From Brugia malayi (lineage: Eukaryota; Nematoda; Chromadorea; Rhabditida; Onchocercidae): a DNA stretch of 64,000 nt. Location of the stretch: positions 9,024,649 through 9,088,648 of the forward strand of contig NW_025062477.1 of assembly GCF_000002995.4 (NCBI RefSeq), in the 5' to 3' direction. Shown here piece after piece: positions 63,988-64,000 of the stretch. The notes below the pieces were generated by a model, which saw only the letters and a program-made list of their open reading frames with translations, searched no databases and was not told where the DNA came from. The position numbers and the translations under genes were made by a program. Position 1 is the first letter of the stretch; each line of letters opens with the position of its first letter.

Positions 63988-64000
63988 CGAGAGAGAGAAT

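Overview
This is about 64 kb of eukaryotic DNA, strongly AT-rich, from a nematode. A clade III, filarial-like worm is the best guess, but the species cannot be named from the sequence. The nematode call rests on several points. Exons are short and are bounded by GT...TTTCAG introns. Best-match proteins include SEM-2, HPO-11/NRBP and LST-2 types plus a ferrochelatase-like protein of the kind reported from nematodes. Splice-acceptor-like sites lie a few bases upstream of several start codons, as expected for spliced-leader trans-splicing. I saw no tRNA, rRNA, CRISPR array, intact transposon or bacterial insertion.

Layout. Bases 1-19976 are gene-poor. They hold microsatellites, hairpins and a weak minus-strand cluster of decayed coding sequence around 12.3-16.2 kb. 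A SoxC HMG-box transcription factor (sem-2 type) runs from 19977 to 23386 on the plus strand. A 6.8 kb gap follows. A ferrochelatase-like protein with a lost catalytic histidine but all four iron-sulfur cysteines lies at 30215-33315 (+). A gap of about 4.8 kb contains a possible two-exon mini-gene (34104-34332, +) and a cysteine-rich minus-strand open frame (36155-36376). A nuclear receptor-binding protein (NRBP) pseudokinase lies at 38102-43066 (+). An 8.6 kb gap follows, whose last kilobase has coding-like exons of unknown identity (50688-51608, +). A MAGUK protein (PDZ-SH3-guanylate-kinase-like) lies at 51663-56163 (+). The convergent FYVE-domain gene lst-2 is at 58595-63651 (-), and its first exon may lie at 63927-63987.

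The exon models of the five main genes were built by hand from reading frame, splice phase and remembered family sequence. Phase agrees at almost every junction. The exceptions are the SoxC exon 2/3 junction and one donor in lst-2. The genes do not form one pathway. The SoxC factor controls cell fate, LST-2 is an endosomal regulator of EGF-receptor signalling, the MAGUK is a membrane scaffold and NRBP is a pseudokinase adaptor. Three consecutive main genes (ferrochelatase-like, NRBP, MAGUK) descend from enzymes but carry lost or non-catalytic active sites.

The most notable points are the ferrochelatase-like pseudoenzyme, two (possibly three) GC-AG introns, a piece of an lst-2 exon copied into the neighbouring intron, and several small coding-like segments that standard ORF calling would miss.
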